Below, piece after piece: positions 8,229 through 16,657 of a stretch of DNA of 26,346 nucleotides (its first letter is position 1; every line of letters starts with the position of its first letter). The translations under genes and the position numbers were made by a program. This stretch comes from a candidate division WOR-3 bacterium (lineage in GTDB: Bacteria > SDB-A), in assembly GCA_016926475.1 (NCBI GenBank), contig JAFGON010000055.1, forward strand, positions 1 to 26,346. The letters are read 5' to 3'. The notes below the pieces were generated by a model. It had not been told where the DNA came from and did not search any database. It saw nothing but the letters and a program-made list of their open reading frames with translations.

Positions 8229-9199
8229 AAACCCGTCTTCTCCTTGACTTCTTCGATTGTTTTAGACGCTATTTTTCGAGCCGTTTTACTGCCTTCAAAA
8301 ATTATCTCTTTGACCCTCGGCAGTTCAGAACTCCAGCGTTTTTTGTTTTCCCTGAAAGGTTCCAGTTCCCTGTTCAGGTTTTCCGCCAAAATTCTTTTGC
8401 ATTCAAAACAGCCTATAGTAGCGTTCATGCAACCTTCCCTGCAGTATTTGATCTGTTCGGGATCAGACACCAATTTGTGCATGGAAAATATGTTGCATTC
8501 CTCGGGAACGCCGGCATCTGTTTTTTTCTGTCTTCTCGTGTCGGTCACTGCGGTAGACAACTTTTTGGATATCTCCTCAAAGGAGTCAGTCAGGTATATG
8601 CAGTTTCCGAGGCTTTTGGACATTTTGAATTTTCCGTCCAGACCGAGTATCACGGCTCCTTCTCCCATGATAGGCTGAGGTTCTGGGAAAGTGCCCCCAA
8701 AGGTTGAATTAAATTTTCTGGCAATTTCCCTGCAGAGCTCCAGGTGGGGAATCTGATCTTTGCCTACCGGGACAAATTCTGACTTGTATATCAATATGTC
8801 AGCCGACATCAAAACCGGATAATCCAGAAGACCCACGTTTATGTTGTCCGCGTTTTGCGCGACCTTGTCCTTGAAAGTCGGAACCCTCTCGCACCATGAA
8901 AGAGGGGTCACACAGTTCAATATCCAGGCTAGTTCGGTGTGTTGGGGTACAAGAGACTGAACCATCAAAACAGATTTCTCATGGTCAAGCCCCGCGGAAA
9001 GATAGGAAATCGCGGCGTCGAGGGTTCTTTCCGGCAACTCCTGGGGTTCATACCTGACGGTCATGGCGTGAAGATCTACTATTCCGTAAACGCAGTCGTA
9101 TTGCTCCTGAATTCCTATCCACTGCTTTAAAGCGCCGAAATAATTCCCTATGTGCAAATTTCCCGAGGGTTGAATCCCCGAAAAAACCTTTTTTTTCAA
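8216..9199 (-). CDS. trpS: Tryptophanyl-tRNA synthetase with a four-Cys (Fe-S type) motif
   Basis: Class I aminoacyl-tRNA synthetase charging tRNA-Trp. The 327 residues carry HIGN at 16-19, VPVGKDQIPH at 144-152 and KMSKS at 192-196, all catalytic signatures. Cys235, Cys257, Cys264 and Cys267 form C-x21-C-x6-C-x2-C, which closely matches the C-x22-C-x6-C-x2-C motif that binds a [4Fe-4S] cluster in Thermotoga maritima TrpRS; Cys253 is additional. The start is TTG at 9199, whose TTGA overlaps the rlmN stop (4-nt overlap). A G-rich AGGGGTGA precedes it. It lies between rlmN and tolQ within one transcription unit. Confidence 0.96.
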   Translation of the reverse strand: MKKKVFSGIQPSGNLHIGNYFGALKQWIGIQEQYDCVYGIVDLHAMTVRYEPQELPERTLDAAISYLSAGLDHEKSVLMVQSLVPQHTELAWILNCVTPLSWCERVPTFKDKVAQNADNINVGLLDYPVLMSADILIYKSEFVPVGKDQIPHLELCREIARKFNSTFGGTFPEPQPIMGEGAVILGLDGKFKMSKSLGNCIYLTDSFEEISKKLSTAVTDTRRQKKTDAGVPEECNIFSMHKLVSDPEQIKYCREGCMNATIGCFECKRILAENLNRELEPFRENKKRWSSELPRVKEIIFEGSKTARKIASKTIEEVKEKTGLWSF

Positions 9200-10251
9200 T
9201 TTTCACCCCTTTTCATTTTTTGCTTCGTGAAGAGCTGGCCGCAAGCGGCGTCAATGTCTCCGCCGTGGCTGTATCTCACAGTGACATCCACGCCGTTCTT
9301 TTCGAGAATTTCACGAAACCTCAAAAGAGATGTCTCTTCAGCTCTTTGAAATCTTTCGACGGCTTGATTGTAAGGAATCAAATTTATTTTGCACATAACC
9401 CCATTGACCAGCTCTGACAATTTCTTTGCGTCTTTTGGCTTGTCGTTGATGTCTTTGATTAGAACGTATTCAAAAGTAACTTTCTTGTTCGTTATTTCGA
9501 TGTATTCCTTTACCGAGTCAATGAGAGCTGCCAAGTTCCATTTTTTTGTTATCGGCATGAGTCTTTTTCTCATCGAATCATCCGAAGCGTTGAGCGAAAC
9601 AGCGAGCTTGTATTGCTTGGCGCTTTTAGCTAGATAAAGTATGCCTGGGACAACACCCGCGGTTGAAATGGTTATCTTCCTCTGTCCAATCCCCAGCATT
9701 TTCTTGTCGTTTAAAATGTCGCATGCCTCAACTGCGCCCTTGTAGTCATAAAAAGGTTCTCCCATGCCCATCAAAACTATGTTCGTGGGGTTTTTATCAC
9801 CGAGCTGCAGGGAAACGAGCAAAACCTGAACAGCGATCTCGTATGGCGTGAGTTGCCTGAAAAAACCCATCTCTCCGGTAGCACAGAACAAGCATCCGTA
9901 GGGACAACCTACACCTGTCGATACGCAGACGGTTTTCCGGCTTTTTTCTTCTATGAGGACAGTCTCGGCTTCCAAGCCGTCTTTGAATTTCATGATATAC
10001 AATACTGTTTTGTCGCCAGATTTATTCGATTTTCTTATTTCTGGTATGTACAACTTTTCATTCAGTTCTTGTCTCAATTCGTTTGGCAGGTTGGACATTT
10101 TTAAAATATTCGTCTCTTTTTTTTTCCAGAACCATTCGAGTATTTGCCCTGTCCTGTATGAGGGAAGATTTTTGTCATGCATGAATTTGTCAAGGCTTTC
10201 CGGAGTCGGCTCCAGGGTATACGCCATGGTCTTTGATTTTTCGCCGTTCAT
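9196..10251 (-). CDS. rlmN: Dual-specificity RNA methyltransferase RlmN (radical SAM)
   Basis: Methylates C2 of A2503 in 23S rRNA and of A37 in some tRNAs, using SAM and a [4Fe-4S] cluster. In 351 residues, Cys116, Cys120 and Cys123 (CPYGCLFC) form the radical-SAM CxxxCxxC motif. Cys337 (AACGQL) is the methyl-carrying Cys, and Cys109 keeps the conserved spacing to the cluster. GMGEP is also present. The ATG at 10251 overlaps the stop of the rhodanese gene as ATGA; a second ATG at 10227 is possible, and neither has a clear ribosome site. The Cfr subfamily is unlikely given the housekeeping context. Confidence 0.96.
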   Translation of the reverse strand: MNGEKSKTMAYTLEPTPESLDKFMHDKNLPSYRTGQILEWFWKKKETNILKMSNLPNELRQELNEKLYIPEIRKSNKSGDKTVLYIMKFKDGLEAETVLIEEKSRKTVCVSTGVGCPYGCLFCATGEMGFFRQLTPYEIAVQVLLVSLQLGDKNPTNIVLMGMGEPFYDYKGAVEACDILNDKKMLGIGQRKITISTAGVVPGILYLAKSAKQYKLAVSLNASDDSMRKRLMPITKKWNLAALIDSVKEYIEITNKKVTFEYVLIKDINDKPKDAKKLSELVNGVMCKINLIPYNQAVERFQRAEETSLLRFREILEKNGVDVTVRYSHGGDIDAACGQLFTKQKMKRGEN

Positions 10252-10697
10252 TTTAAGTCGTACCCCATTTCAATCCAAGCCGTTATTCCGCCTGAAAGGT
10301 TGATCAATTTGACAAAACCCATATCTTTCATCTTCATGGCTGCAGAAAAACTCCTGGCTCCGTATTTGCAATACACGAGGTAAATTTCTTCCCTCGGAAA
10401 AACGTCTATTGAGTCTTGGAAATCTTCTCCATAGTAATTGACGTTCACAGCTCCTTCTATTCTGAAAAGGTCAAATTCGTCAGAGGGTCTGACATCGATT
10501 ATGATTATACTGTCGCTGTAAAACATTAACAATTCATGCGCTTTCTCGGCGTCAATTTCCGCGAAAACATTGCCGCTGTAAAAAAGATCATTGCATATAA
10601 TGTCATTTTTTCTCATGCTGCCGCATCCTATCATATCCATCAACAACAGAACTTGAGCGACGTACAGGGTTTTCAAAAAAATCTTCAACATGATCAT
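10248..10697 (-). CDS. Rhodanese-domain lipoprotein
   Basis: A 149-residue single-domain rhodanese. The N-terminal hydrophobic stretch ends in MIGC (Cys25), a plausible lipobox, so it is probably an exported lipoprotein. The rhodanese fold follows from about residue 45, with IIIIDVRPSDEF (CH2A-like motif) and the active-site loop VYCKYGARSF. Cys110 is therefore available to carry sulfur. The sulfur acceptor is unknown. The start is ATG at 10697 or the in-frame ATG at 10691; no ribosome site is at normal distance. An 87-nt AT-rich gap upstream may hold a promoter, but I see no convincing boxes. It heads the rlmN-trpS-tol run through an ATGA overlap. Confidence 0.85.
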   Translation of the reverse strand: MIMLKIFLKTLYVAQVLLLMDMIGCGSMRKNDIICNDLFYSGNVFAEIDAEKAHELLMFYSDSIIIIDVRPSDEFDLFRIEGAVNVNYYGEDFQDSIDVFPREEIYLVYCKYGARSFSAAMKMKDMGFVKLINLSGGITAWIEMGYDLK

Positions 10698-10784
10698 TTA
10701 TAGTACTTTTACCTCAAAAATATAAATTTATTGTTAATATACTCTTAAATTTTGCAAACAAGTTCAAATGGACTTTCCTATACA

Positions 10785-11252
10785 TTATTGGCAGGAGAAA
10801 AAAAGCACTCCGCCATTTCCTTTTTCGTCACGGATCATCGTCAAGAATTCTTCGTCCATGAGGACTTCATAACTTAAAGGGTCAACATACTGGGCGCGAA
10901 TAGACACCGAATCGTTTTCGAATACCCGGAATTTAACATAGTTGATTACATGTCTTTCTCTGAGAAGAACAAGCGAATTCCCCGAAAAAGACAGATATTC
11001 GTATTCGTTTTCGAAAACTCCCTTCGAGAAGATCTCAAATGTATCAATATTCATTCCGCCTATGGCATCCGGCGGTTCTTGAATAGGCTCTCCTTCAATT
11101 AATACCGTGCAGGTTCCATAGTGTACGACCACCCTAACCTGAATTCCCGACAGCAGGTTGTTTTTTAGGGACACATAATCATAAAGCGAATCCGTTTGGG
11201 AAAATAGTGTAGGGGCAAAAAGAAAAATCGCCGTGAAAACCGTCTTTCTCAT
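10785..11252 (-). CDS. Secreted protein of unknown function
   Basis: Not recognised. From the ATG at 11252 it encodes 155 residues, starting with a good signal peptide (Met-Arg-Lys, then a hydrophobic stretch ending near Leu-Phe-Ser, about residue 18). The mature part is rich in alternating beta-strand patterns, suggesting a small beta-sandwich. An ATG at 11270 directly follows the deiminase stop, but the inner ATG is preferred because AAGGA lies 8 nt upstream and it gives a cleaner signal peptide. It is the last gene behind recD2 and the deiminase-like gene and may act with the latter outside the cell; that is inference from position only. Confidence 0.72.
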   Translation of the reverse strand: MRKTVFTAIFLFAPTLFSQTDSLYDYVSLKNNLLSGIQVRVVVHYGTCTVLIEGEPIQEPPDAIGGMNIDTFEIFSKGVFENEYEYLSFSGNSLVLLRERHVINYVKFRVFENDSVSIRAQYVDPLSYEVLMDEEFLTMIRDEKGNGGVLFFSCQ

Positions 11253-11270
11253 CTTTGCAGTCCTTTCCAT

Positions 11271-13046
11271 CTACCGGTAAAAAAAGATTTTTTCAGAAAA
11301 AGAGTTTTTTCCAATTCTCGCAAATACAAAATACCTTCCTGCAGAAAGGGTGTTGACTCTTGAAAAGTCGTCTAAGTCGCGTGTGAAAACATGGGTTCCC
11401 GCTGAGAAAGATCCCCCGCAAAGCTGAACAACTTCTCTTCCTGTGACGTCGAAAATTCCGATGGATACTTTTGTCATCTCGGGAATTGAAAATTCAACTT
11501 CGAGAATCCTTTCGGACACAGATGACCTGAACTGGACATCCGGTGTGTTCACCGGCGGGATTTGCTCCTCTACGCGGTTTGACGTCTCGTATGTTATGGT
11601 GTAGTAACCCAGTGGCGCGGTGAATGGATCTTTTTGCGTCCTTCCCGAAGAGTCGCTCGCCTGGATAAAGTAATCTATGGTCAAAAAAGCCTCACCCACG
11701 GGCTGCGGCAAATACAGAAAAAAACTGTCATCAAAACCCGGCACTCTATTCATAACTTCGTAATTCACGAACTGTGTTTCAGAAGATAGCTTCCAGAAAA
11801 AGAAAACCGAATCGGTTTTTACACCTGATCCGCTGTATGGATGCACGAAAGCCCTGACCCTTGAATCTGCAGTGTCTATGTAGGGGTCATGGTCGACGTA
11901 GAGCATTCCCGGATCGAATATCGCCATAGTCCTGCAGTGAATCGCGTCCGTCGGTTCAAAACCGGAAGCCCCTGTGTATTGAAAACCTACTGCGTCGTAA
12001 CCCTGCATCTCCCTCTCGTAGAAATTGAGAGCCGCGGTGTCGTAGGTCGTCACGCCGGTCAACGGAACATAGACTTTTCCGTTCAGAATAAGGCTGTTGA
12101 CGTAGGCGGCTTCTATACCGTCAGGGCAGTTAAGCCTGACCACTTCATAGTTCTCTCCGTAGCAGTTCGTCAGAGAAGATATCTGGGCGGCGAGTTGGTT
12201 TAAGTTGTAATCATCAATACCATTCGTTATAACTGCCACTTTAGTTTCCGAAAGAAATTTTGCGTAGCAGTCTATGTGGTTTATATAACTTCCGAGAGGA
12301 TCGCTGAAGGTGTAATAGGTCTGAATTCCCCAGTAGGCGAGCATCAATGAGTTGACCGAATCAACGGAAAGAGAAGGGTTGTCGTCAAAGTACACGTTGT
12401 TGCTCGACATTGCCGTTCCGTGGCCGTCGCACATCATGTTCCCGCCTGTGTGCGCCAACAAGGTCTTCCACAGGTTGATCCCGAGAGCCGGGGCTAGATC
12501 CCAGTTGGACTCGTCGTCGTCTATCCTGCCGTGGGTGTACCTTCTGTTGTAGACGTGGTCGGATATTCCAATGGAGTCGGTTCCGTCGAAAAGCATCCAA
12601 GGTCCGTAGTCCCTCGTCCAATATGATTCTGTCTGAGTAGATACAAAACTTACGTCGGAAAGAGAGATTCCGTGGCTGACAAAAGCCGACTGAGCCGAAG
12701 AGACGTTGCTCGCAAGGCAAGTGACATGAAGGTCTTGAGCAAGCTGTGATATCAAATCCCAGGGAAGACCAACGGGGTACCTTATCAAAACCGACACAGC
12801 GGGTTCCCACTCCGCGCACATCCTGACCAGCGGAGTCGGGGGATCCGTCGGCACTATTACATCCCTAATCATACTAGGGTAATTTTCCGGCAGGAGAGGT
12901 TTCAGGGGACCGGGATCGTGCGGAGAATGATCTATTGACATGCCGTCTTCGATCCTCTCTCCTGTTCTGCGGGGGCTGATATCACACTGTAGCGGTGTCG
13001 AAAATTGGCTTTGAGACAAAATCAAAAAAAACACGATTGATAACAT
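11271..13046 (-). CDS. Secreted peptidylarginine/agmatine-deiminase-family protein with C-terminal sorting-type domain
   Basis: A 591-residue member of the guanidino-group-modifying deiminase fold. After a signal peptide (about residues 1-19), the catalytic domain spans about 70-400. Candidate catalytic residues are Asp146 (WTRDYGPW), His257 and Asp259 (HIDCYAKFL) and Cys371 (IHCRTM). Their spacing closely follows Asp130/His236/Asp238/Cys351 of Porphyromonas gingivalis PPAD as I recall it. HTGGN is also present. A beta-rich linker region is followed by about 75 residues resembling a T9SS type A sorting domain (IGIFDVTGREV, then LSAGRYFVFARIG near the end). It likely converts peptidyl-Arg or a free guanidine to citrulline-type products outside the cell. 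AAGG precedes the ATG; it is 3 nt after recD2. Confidence 0.87.
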   Translation of the reverse strand: MLSIVFFLILSQSQFSTPLQCDISPRRTGERIEDGMSIDHSPHDPGPLKPLLPENYPSMIRDVIVPTDPPTPLVRMCAEWEPAVSVLIRYPVGLPWDLISQLAQDLHVTCLASNVSSAQSAFVSHGISLSDVSFVSTQTESYWTRDYGPWMLFDGTDSIGISDHVYNRRYTHGRIDDDESNWDLAPALGINLWKTLLAHTGGNMMCDGHGTAMSSNNVYFDDNPSLSVDSVNSLMLAYWGIQTYYTFSDPLGSYINHIDCYAKFLSETKVAVITNGIDDYNLNQLAAQISSLTNCYGENYEVVRLNCPDGIEAAYVNSLILNGKVYVPLTGVTTYDTAALNFYEREMQGYDAVGFQYTGASGFEPTDAIHCRTMAIFDPGMLYVDHDPYIDTADSRVRAFVHPYSGSGVKTDSVFFFWKLSSETQFVNYEVMNRVPGFDDSFFLYLPQPVGEAFLTIDYFIQASDSSGRTQKDPFTAPLGYYTITYETSNRVEEQIPPVNTPDVQFRSSVSERILEVEFSIPEMTKVSIGIFDVTGREVVQLCGGSFSAGTHVFTRDLDDFSRVNTLSAGRYFVFARIGKNSFSEKIFFYR

Positions 13047-13049
13047 GAG

Positions 13050-15137
13050 CTACCTTTCCTTTCGCTTTTCCATCTCCAGCCTCTCTTTCAAAAAGAAGTA
13101 CCTCTTTGAAGATACGTCGTTCGAAAGAGCTCTGTAGAGAGCTTTGGTGTCGCCGACAATGATGACTATTTCTTTTCCTCTCGTAACAGCCGTGTAGAGA
13201 AGATCCCTCGCGAGCATGACGTAATGACCGGAATATAGGACTATCACTACCGCGGGGTATTCCGTGCCCTGGGACTTGTGAACCGTGACTGCGTACCCCA
13301 AGACGACATTATCTATCTTTTCATTTTCTATCTCAACAGTTTTGTATGAAAAATCGACCGTCAGAGAGTGTTTTTTTTCTTCGACCACGATGCCGGTGTC
13401 TCCGTTGAAAATTTCAAGGTCGTAGTCGTTCTGAACCTGAAGGACCTTGTCGCCGAGAGATGGCCGTCGAGTTTTACCGGGGTTGAAAAGTTCTGCGAGT
13501 TTTTTGTTAAGCTCCGAAGTTCCTACTTCACCACCGTTGACAGGTGTTATTACCTGGACGGCTTCGGGTGTTCTGCAGCCGTACCTTTTCTTCATCTCTA
13601 TTCCTGCTATTCTGCATACCTCATCGGAAATTTCCGACGCACCCTCTTTTTTCACAAATACGAAATCCTTCGGGTTGAAATTCGGTTTTTTGCCTTCGAG
13701 AATATTTTTGGCTCCGGATAAAATACCGCTTTCGGAGTTTTGTCTGAAGACTTCTTCCAGCTTCAGAGCGGGTATAGAACCGAACTGGACAAGGTCTCTG
13801 AAAAAAATTCCGGGACCTACAGGCGGCAGTTGATCTGCGTCCCCGACAAAAACTATTTTTGTCTCTTCCCCCAGAGATTCGAGCAAACTCGAAGCCAGAA
13901 AAATATCCACCATCGAGCTCTCGTCCACTATAACTAGGGTTTCGTCAATTCTCTTTAAAGAATTGAAGGTAAAAGCTCCGGTCGCGGGGTTGTACCCAAG
14001 AAAACGATGGATGGTTCTGGCTTTTTTGCCGGTGATCTCCTCAAGCCTTTTCGCCGCACGTCCTGTGGGCGCGCAGAGTTCGATCCTCCCGTCGTAGAAC
14101 TGGGCGATTTTTTTTATGAGCGTCGTCTTTCCCGTGCCTGGCCCGCCGGTGATGACGCTTATAGAAGACAGCCCGATGTTCCAAAGCGCTTTTTCCAAAG
14201 GATTTGACGGTTTTTCAGCCCCATTTGCGCTTTTCATATAGTCTTTATTTTTAGACATAATCCTCAAAATTTCTCCGCAGACAGTCTTTTCAGCCCTATA
14301 AGTCGAAAATGGGTATGCGTAATTTTGCCCTGAAAAGCTTTCGATCCTGACAAGGTTTTTATGGATCATTTCGTTGAAAATCACAGAAATTTCAGAAATT
14401 TCTACCTGGGTTATTTTTGAAACTTCTCTGACAAGCATTTGGGCGGGATAACAAGTGTGACCCAGTGAAACAGCTTCCGACAGAACATAATCCAACGCAG
14501 CCTTCAACCGAAGCGGAGAATTCATGTCTATTCCCATTTCAAGAGCAATTTTGTCAGCCCTCTTAAAACCTATTCCGCCTACAGTTTCAGACAAAATCCA
14601 GGGGTTGGTCTTCAGGACTGACACGACATTTTCAGCCCCTACCTCTTCGACTATTTTCTCCGCGGTCCTGGGTCCAACACCGTATTTGGAGACATACACA
14701 AAAGCGTTTCTCCGGCTAGAATCTTTTTTCCATTCTTCCGCTATTGATTCGACGAGGGATTTTTTAAGTCCTTTGACTTCTCTGAGCCGAAAAGGCTGAT
14801 TTTCTAGAACCTCCGACGTCTTCTCTCCAAATATCTGTACTATTTTTTGAGCCGTCTTCGGTCCCACCCCTTTGATTTTGCCGCTTGAGAGGAAAGCGAG
14901 TATTCCTCTCACAGAATCTGCTTCTTCAGGAAACGATGAAGTGACGTTGAATTGGACGCCAAACTTGGGATGAACGGTCCATTCTCCTGTCAATCTGTAA
15001 AACCTTCCAATTAATGGGAAAGGGATATTTCCTGCAGCGATAAAATCTTTTGAATTCCTGAATTTGGCTACAGCCCAAGCCCTTTCGGAGTGTTCGTATA
15101 TGATCTTTAGAAGTTCAGCTCTGATTTCCATCCTCAT
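13050..15137 (-). CDS. recD2: RecD2-type 5'-3' DNA helicase (SF1B)
   Basis: A 695-residue RecD-like ATPase of the RecBC-independent RecD2 type. The N-terminal part (about residues 1-200) carries helix-hairpin-helix motifs (KGVGPKTAQKI at 89, YGVGPRTAEKI at 152, GGIGFKRADKI at 187), the mark of RecD2. The motor has Walker A GGPGTGKTT at 331-339, the APTGRAAKR motif at 356, Walker B VDESSMVD at 404-411 and the C-terminal motif VTVHKSQGTEYP. It unwinds DNA with 5'-3' polarity in repair. The ATG at 15137 overlaps the dapB stop as ATGA; a second ATG at 15131 is possible. There is no sign of recB or recC next to it. Confidence 0.94.
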   Translation of the reverse strand: MRMEIRAELLKIIYEHSERAWAVAKFRNSKDFIAAGNIPFPLIGRFYRLTGEWTVHPKFGVQFNVTSSFPEEADSVRGILAFLSSGKIKGVGPKTAQKIVQIFGEKTSEVLENQPFRLREVKGLKKSLVESIAEEWKKDSSRRNAFVYVSKYGVGPRTAEKIVEEVGAENVVSVLKTNPWILSETVGGIGFKRADKIALEMGIDMNSPLRLKAALDYVLSEAVSLGHTCYPAQMLVREVSKITQVEISEISVIFNEMIHKNLVRIESFSGQNYAYPFSTYRAEKTVCGEILRIMSKNKDYMKSANGAEKPSNPLEKALWNIGLSSISVITGGPGTGKTTLIKKIAQFYDGRIELCAPTGRAAKRLEEITGKKARTIHRFLGYNPATGAFTFNSLKRIDETLVIVDESSMVDIFLASSLLESLGEETKIVFVGDADQLPPVGPGIFFRDLVQFGSIPALKLEEVFRQNSESGILSGAKNILEGKKPNFNPKDFVFVKKEGASEISDEVCRIAGIEMKKRYGCRTPEAVQVITPVNGGEVGTSELNKKLAELFNPGKTRRPSLGDKVLQVQNDYDLEIFNGDTGIVVEEKKHSLTVDFSYKTVEIENEKIDNVVLGYAVTVHKSQGTEYPAVVIVLYSGHYVMLARDLLYTAVTRGKEIVIIVGDTKALYRALSNDVSSKRYFFLKERLEMEKRKER

Positions 15138-15805
15138 AGAGACGTTGAGAGGAAATCCTTCATCGAATAAAACCCTGTGGTTTGTCCAGAAAACCAGAAA
15201 ATGGCTTCCAAAGCCCCCCCCGCGAATACTTCTCTCGACACTGCTCTATGGTGGAATTCAAGGAGCTCGCCCCTCCTTGCAAAATAGATCCAATGATCCC
15301 CTGGTATATCAGCTTCCCTTATAGCGTGTATTTTCGATATGTCCACTCCAGCCGTTTCGGCCAAAAGAAGGGCTGTTCCGCTCGGTGAATCCTTCTTCGC
15401 CTTGTGGTGAATCTCCACTATCTCTGCGTCGTAATTTTTTAAAATCCGGCTGTTTTCCGATATTATTTTGACAAGCAAGTTGACCCCTATAGACATGTTA
15501 GGAGAGTAAAAAACCGGTATGGATTTGCTCGCTGAGCCAATTGCGTCTTTATGAGACTGGTCAAGGCCTGTCGTGCCTGAAAAAAAACCGGTTTTGAACT
15601 TCAGGCATGTTTCCAATGCTTTTTGAAAACCTTTTGGAGAGGAAAAATCGACGACTACATCTCCCTTGGAGCTGTCTGAAAGCTCTGAACCCGCGTCGTG
15701 GATCGACACTATCCTATAACGCTCGTCTTTGTCGATCAGGTCTTTTAAAAGCCTGCCCATTTTTCCATTAGCTCCGTTTAAAATTATACCAACGGGTTTC
15801 TTCAT
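15134..15805 (-). CDS. dapB: 4-Hydroxy-tetrahydrodipicolinate reductase
   Basis: Reduces 4-hydroxy-tetrahydrodipicolinate with NAD(P)H in the lysine/diaminopimelate pathway, which supplies the peptidoglycan cross-link amino acid. The 223 residues show the Rossmann start GANGKMG (residues 10-16), the catalytic and substrate segment EIHHKAKKDSPSGTA, and the C-terminal HHRAVSREVFAGGAL. It is shorter than the E. coli enzyme (273), as in some other lineages, mostly through shortened loops. GAGGTGA lies just before the ATG. It is 9 nt after the HAD-fold gene and overlaps recD2 by 4 nt. Confidence 0.94.
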   Translation of the reverse strand: MKKPVGIILNGANGKMGRLLKDLIDKDERYRIVSIHDAGSELSDSSKGDVVVDFSSPKGFQKALETCLKFKTGFFSGTTGLDQSHKDAIGSASKSIPVFYSPNMSIGVNLLVKIISENSRILKNYDAEIVEIHHKAKKDSPSGTALLLAETAGVDISKIHAIREADIPGDHWIYFARRGELLEFHHRAVSREVFAGGALEAIFWFSGQTTGFYSMKDFLSTSL

Positions 15806-15814
15806 TAATTCACC

Positions 15815-16582
15815 TCAAGAGATAAAACGCCGTATCAATTCTTTTATCGCCGAAAACTCTGTTGTTATTGCTGTCACTTTCATGTCTTTCTTTTCTTCGT
15901 CGATTTCCATCCTGTCTGACCTCTGTATGCTGTCTATGTAAGCGTTTCCAGTAGCGTCGTCACTCGTCGGATTCCATCCTTTGTAGGTGACTTTAGGTTT
16001 GTATAAAATAACTTTTGCACCCCAGTCGCTCAGCCCTCTGATATAGTCTCCCGTTTTGGAAGTTACGACTATTACAGAATCGGGTTTAATTTTCTGTCTG
16101 TCGAAATGCGATATCAAAACGGAAGGTCCCGGATTGTCAAGCCAACCTTTTTCGAAAATTTTAAAGTCTTTGTATACGTTTTTTATCTTTTTCTCGGCGA
16201 TAATGTTCTCGACGCATTTAGGTTGAAAAGCGGCAAATACTATCTTCAGGTTCTTAATATTTTTCATTTCCTTGAGAAGGGGAATAACATTGTCGAAAAA
16301 TATAACATGATCATCATAACTTTTTTTGACTTCTTTGTTTATTCTTCCCTTTAAAACCGTCCAATTGTCTTTTCCGAGAAGCCTGGTTCCGAGAATGTTG
16401 AACGGAGGTCCTTTTCTTTTTTCTCTGATAAGAGCTTCCCTCATAGCAAGAAGCCTGGGAAAAGTTATTGTCTTCCCGAGTTCGCTCGCTCTTTCCCACA
16501 TTCTTTTGTATATATGAGCGTAAATTCTGTCTTCATTTATCAGAGTGTTTTCTAATTCCACGACGAGCCAGAATGATTTCAT
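15815..16582 (-). CDS. HAD-fold protein with degenerate catalytic motifs
   Basis: The 255 residues have the layout of a haloacid-dehalogenase-superfamily protein with a helical cap (about residues 20-95): motif I after the first strand, a motif II strand near 110-117 and a KPDSVIVV strand with a following Gly-Asp near the motif III/IV position. The catalytic parts are altered. Motif I reads VVELENTL (Glu9 and Glu11 replace the two Asp of DxDxT), and the motif II Ser/Thr is absent (IVFAAF). Normal phosphatase activity is therefore doubtful. It is the first gene behind the consensus promoter at 16722-16695, with a leader of about 105 nt and only a weak ribosome site. Its role next to dapB is unknown. 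Confidence 0.7.
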   Translation of the reverse strand: MKSFWLVVELENTLINEDRIYAHIYKRMWERASELGKTITFPRLLAMREALIREKRKGPPFNILGTRLLGKDNWTVLKGRINKEVKKSYDDHVIFFDNVIPLLKEMKNIKNLKIVFAAFQPKCVENIIAEKKIKNVYKDFKIFEKGWLDNPGPSVLISHFDRQKIKPDSVIVVTSKTGDYIRGLSDWGAKVILYKPKVTYKGWNPTSDDATGNAYIDSIQRSDRMEIDEEKKDMKVTAITTEFSAIKELIRRFIS

Positions 16583-16657
16583 CTTGCCTATCCGTTTAAT
16601 TTGTTAAGAGGTCGCCCCGACACTGAAAAGAATTAAATTATGTCACGAAAATTCGAT

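Noticed and set aside
10698-10784. Promoter for the rhodanese-rlmN-trpS-tol run
   Set aside because: The 87-nt gap is AT-rich and has several half-matching boxes (for example TTGCAA with AACAAT), but none stands above chance for such composition.
12385-12819. Minus-strand open frame inside the deiminase-like gene in another frame
   Set aside because: Low-complexity Arg-rich shadow translation; the deiminase frame has the catalytic residues and signal peptide.
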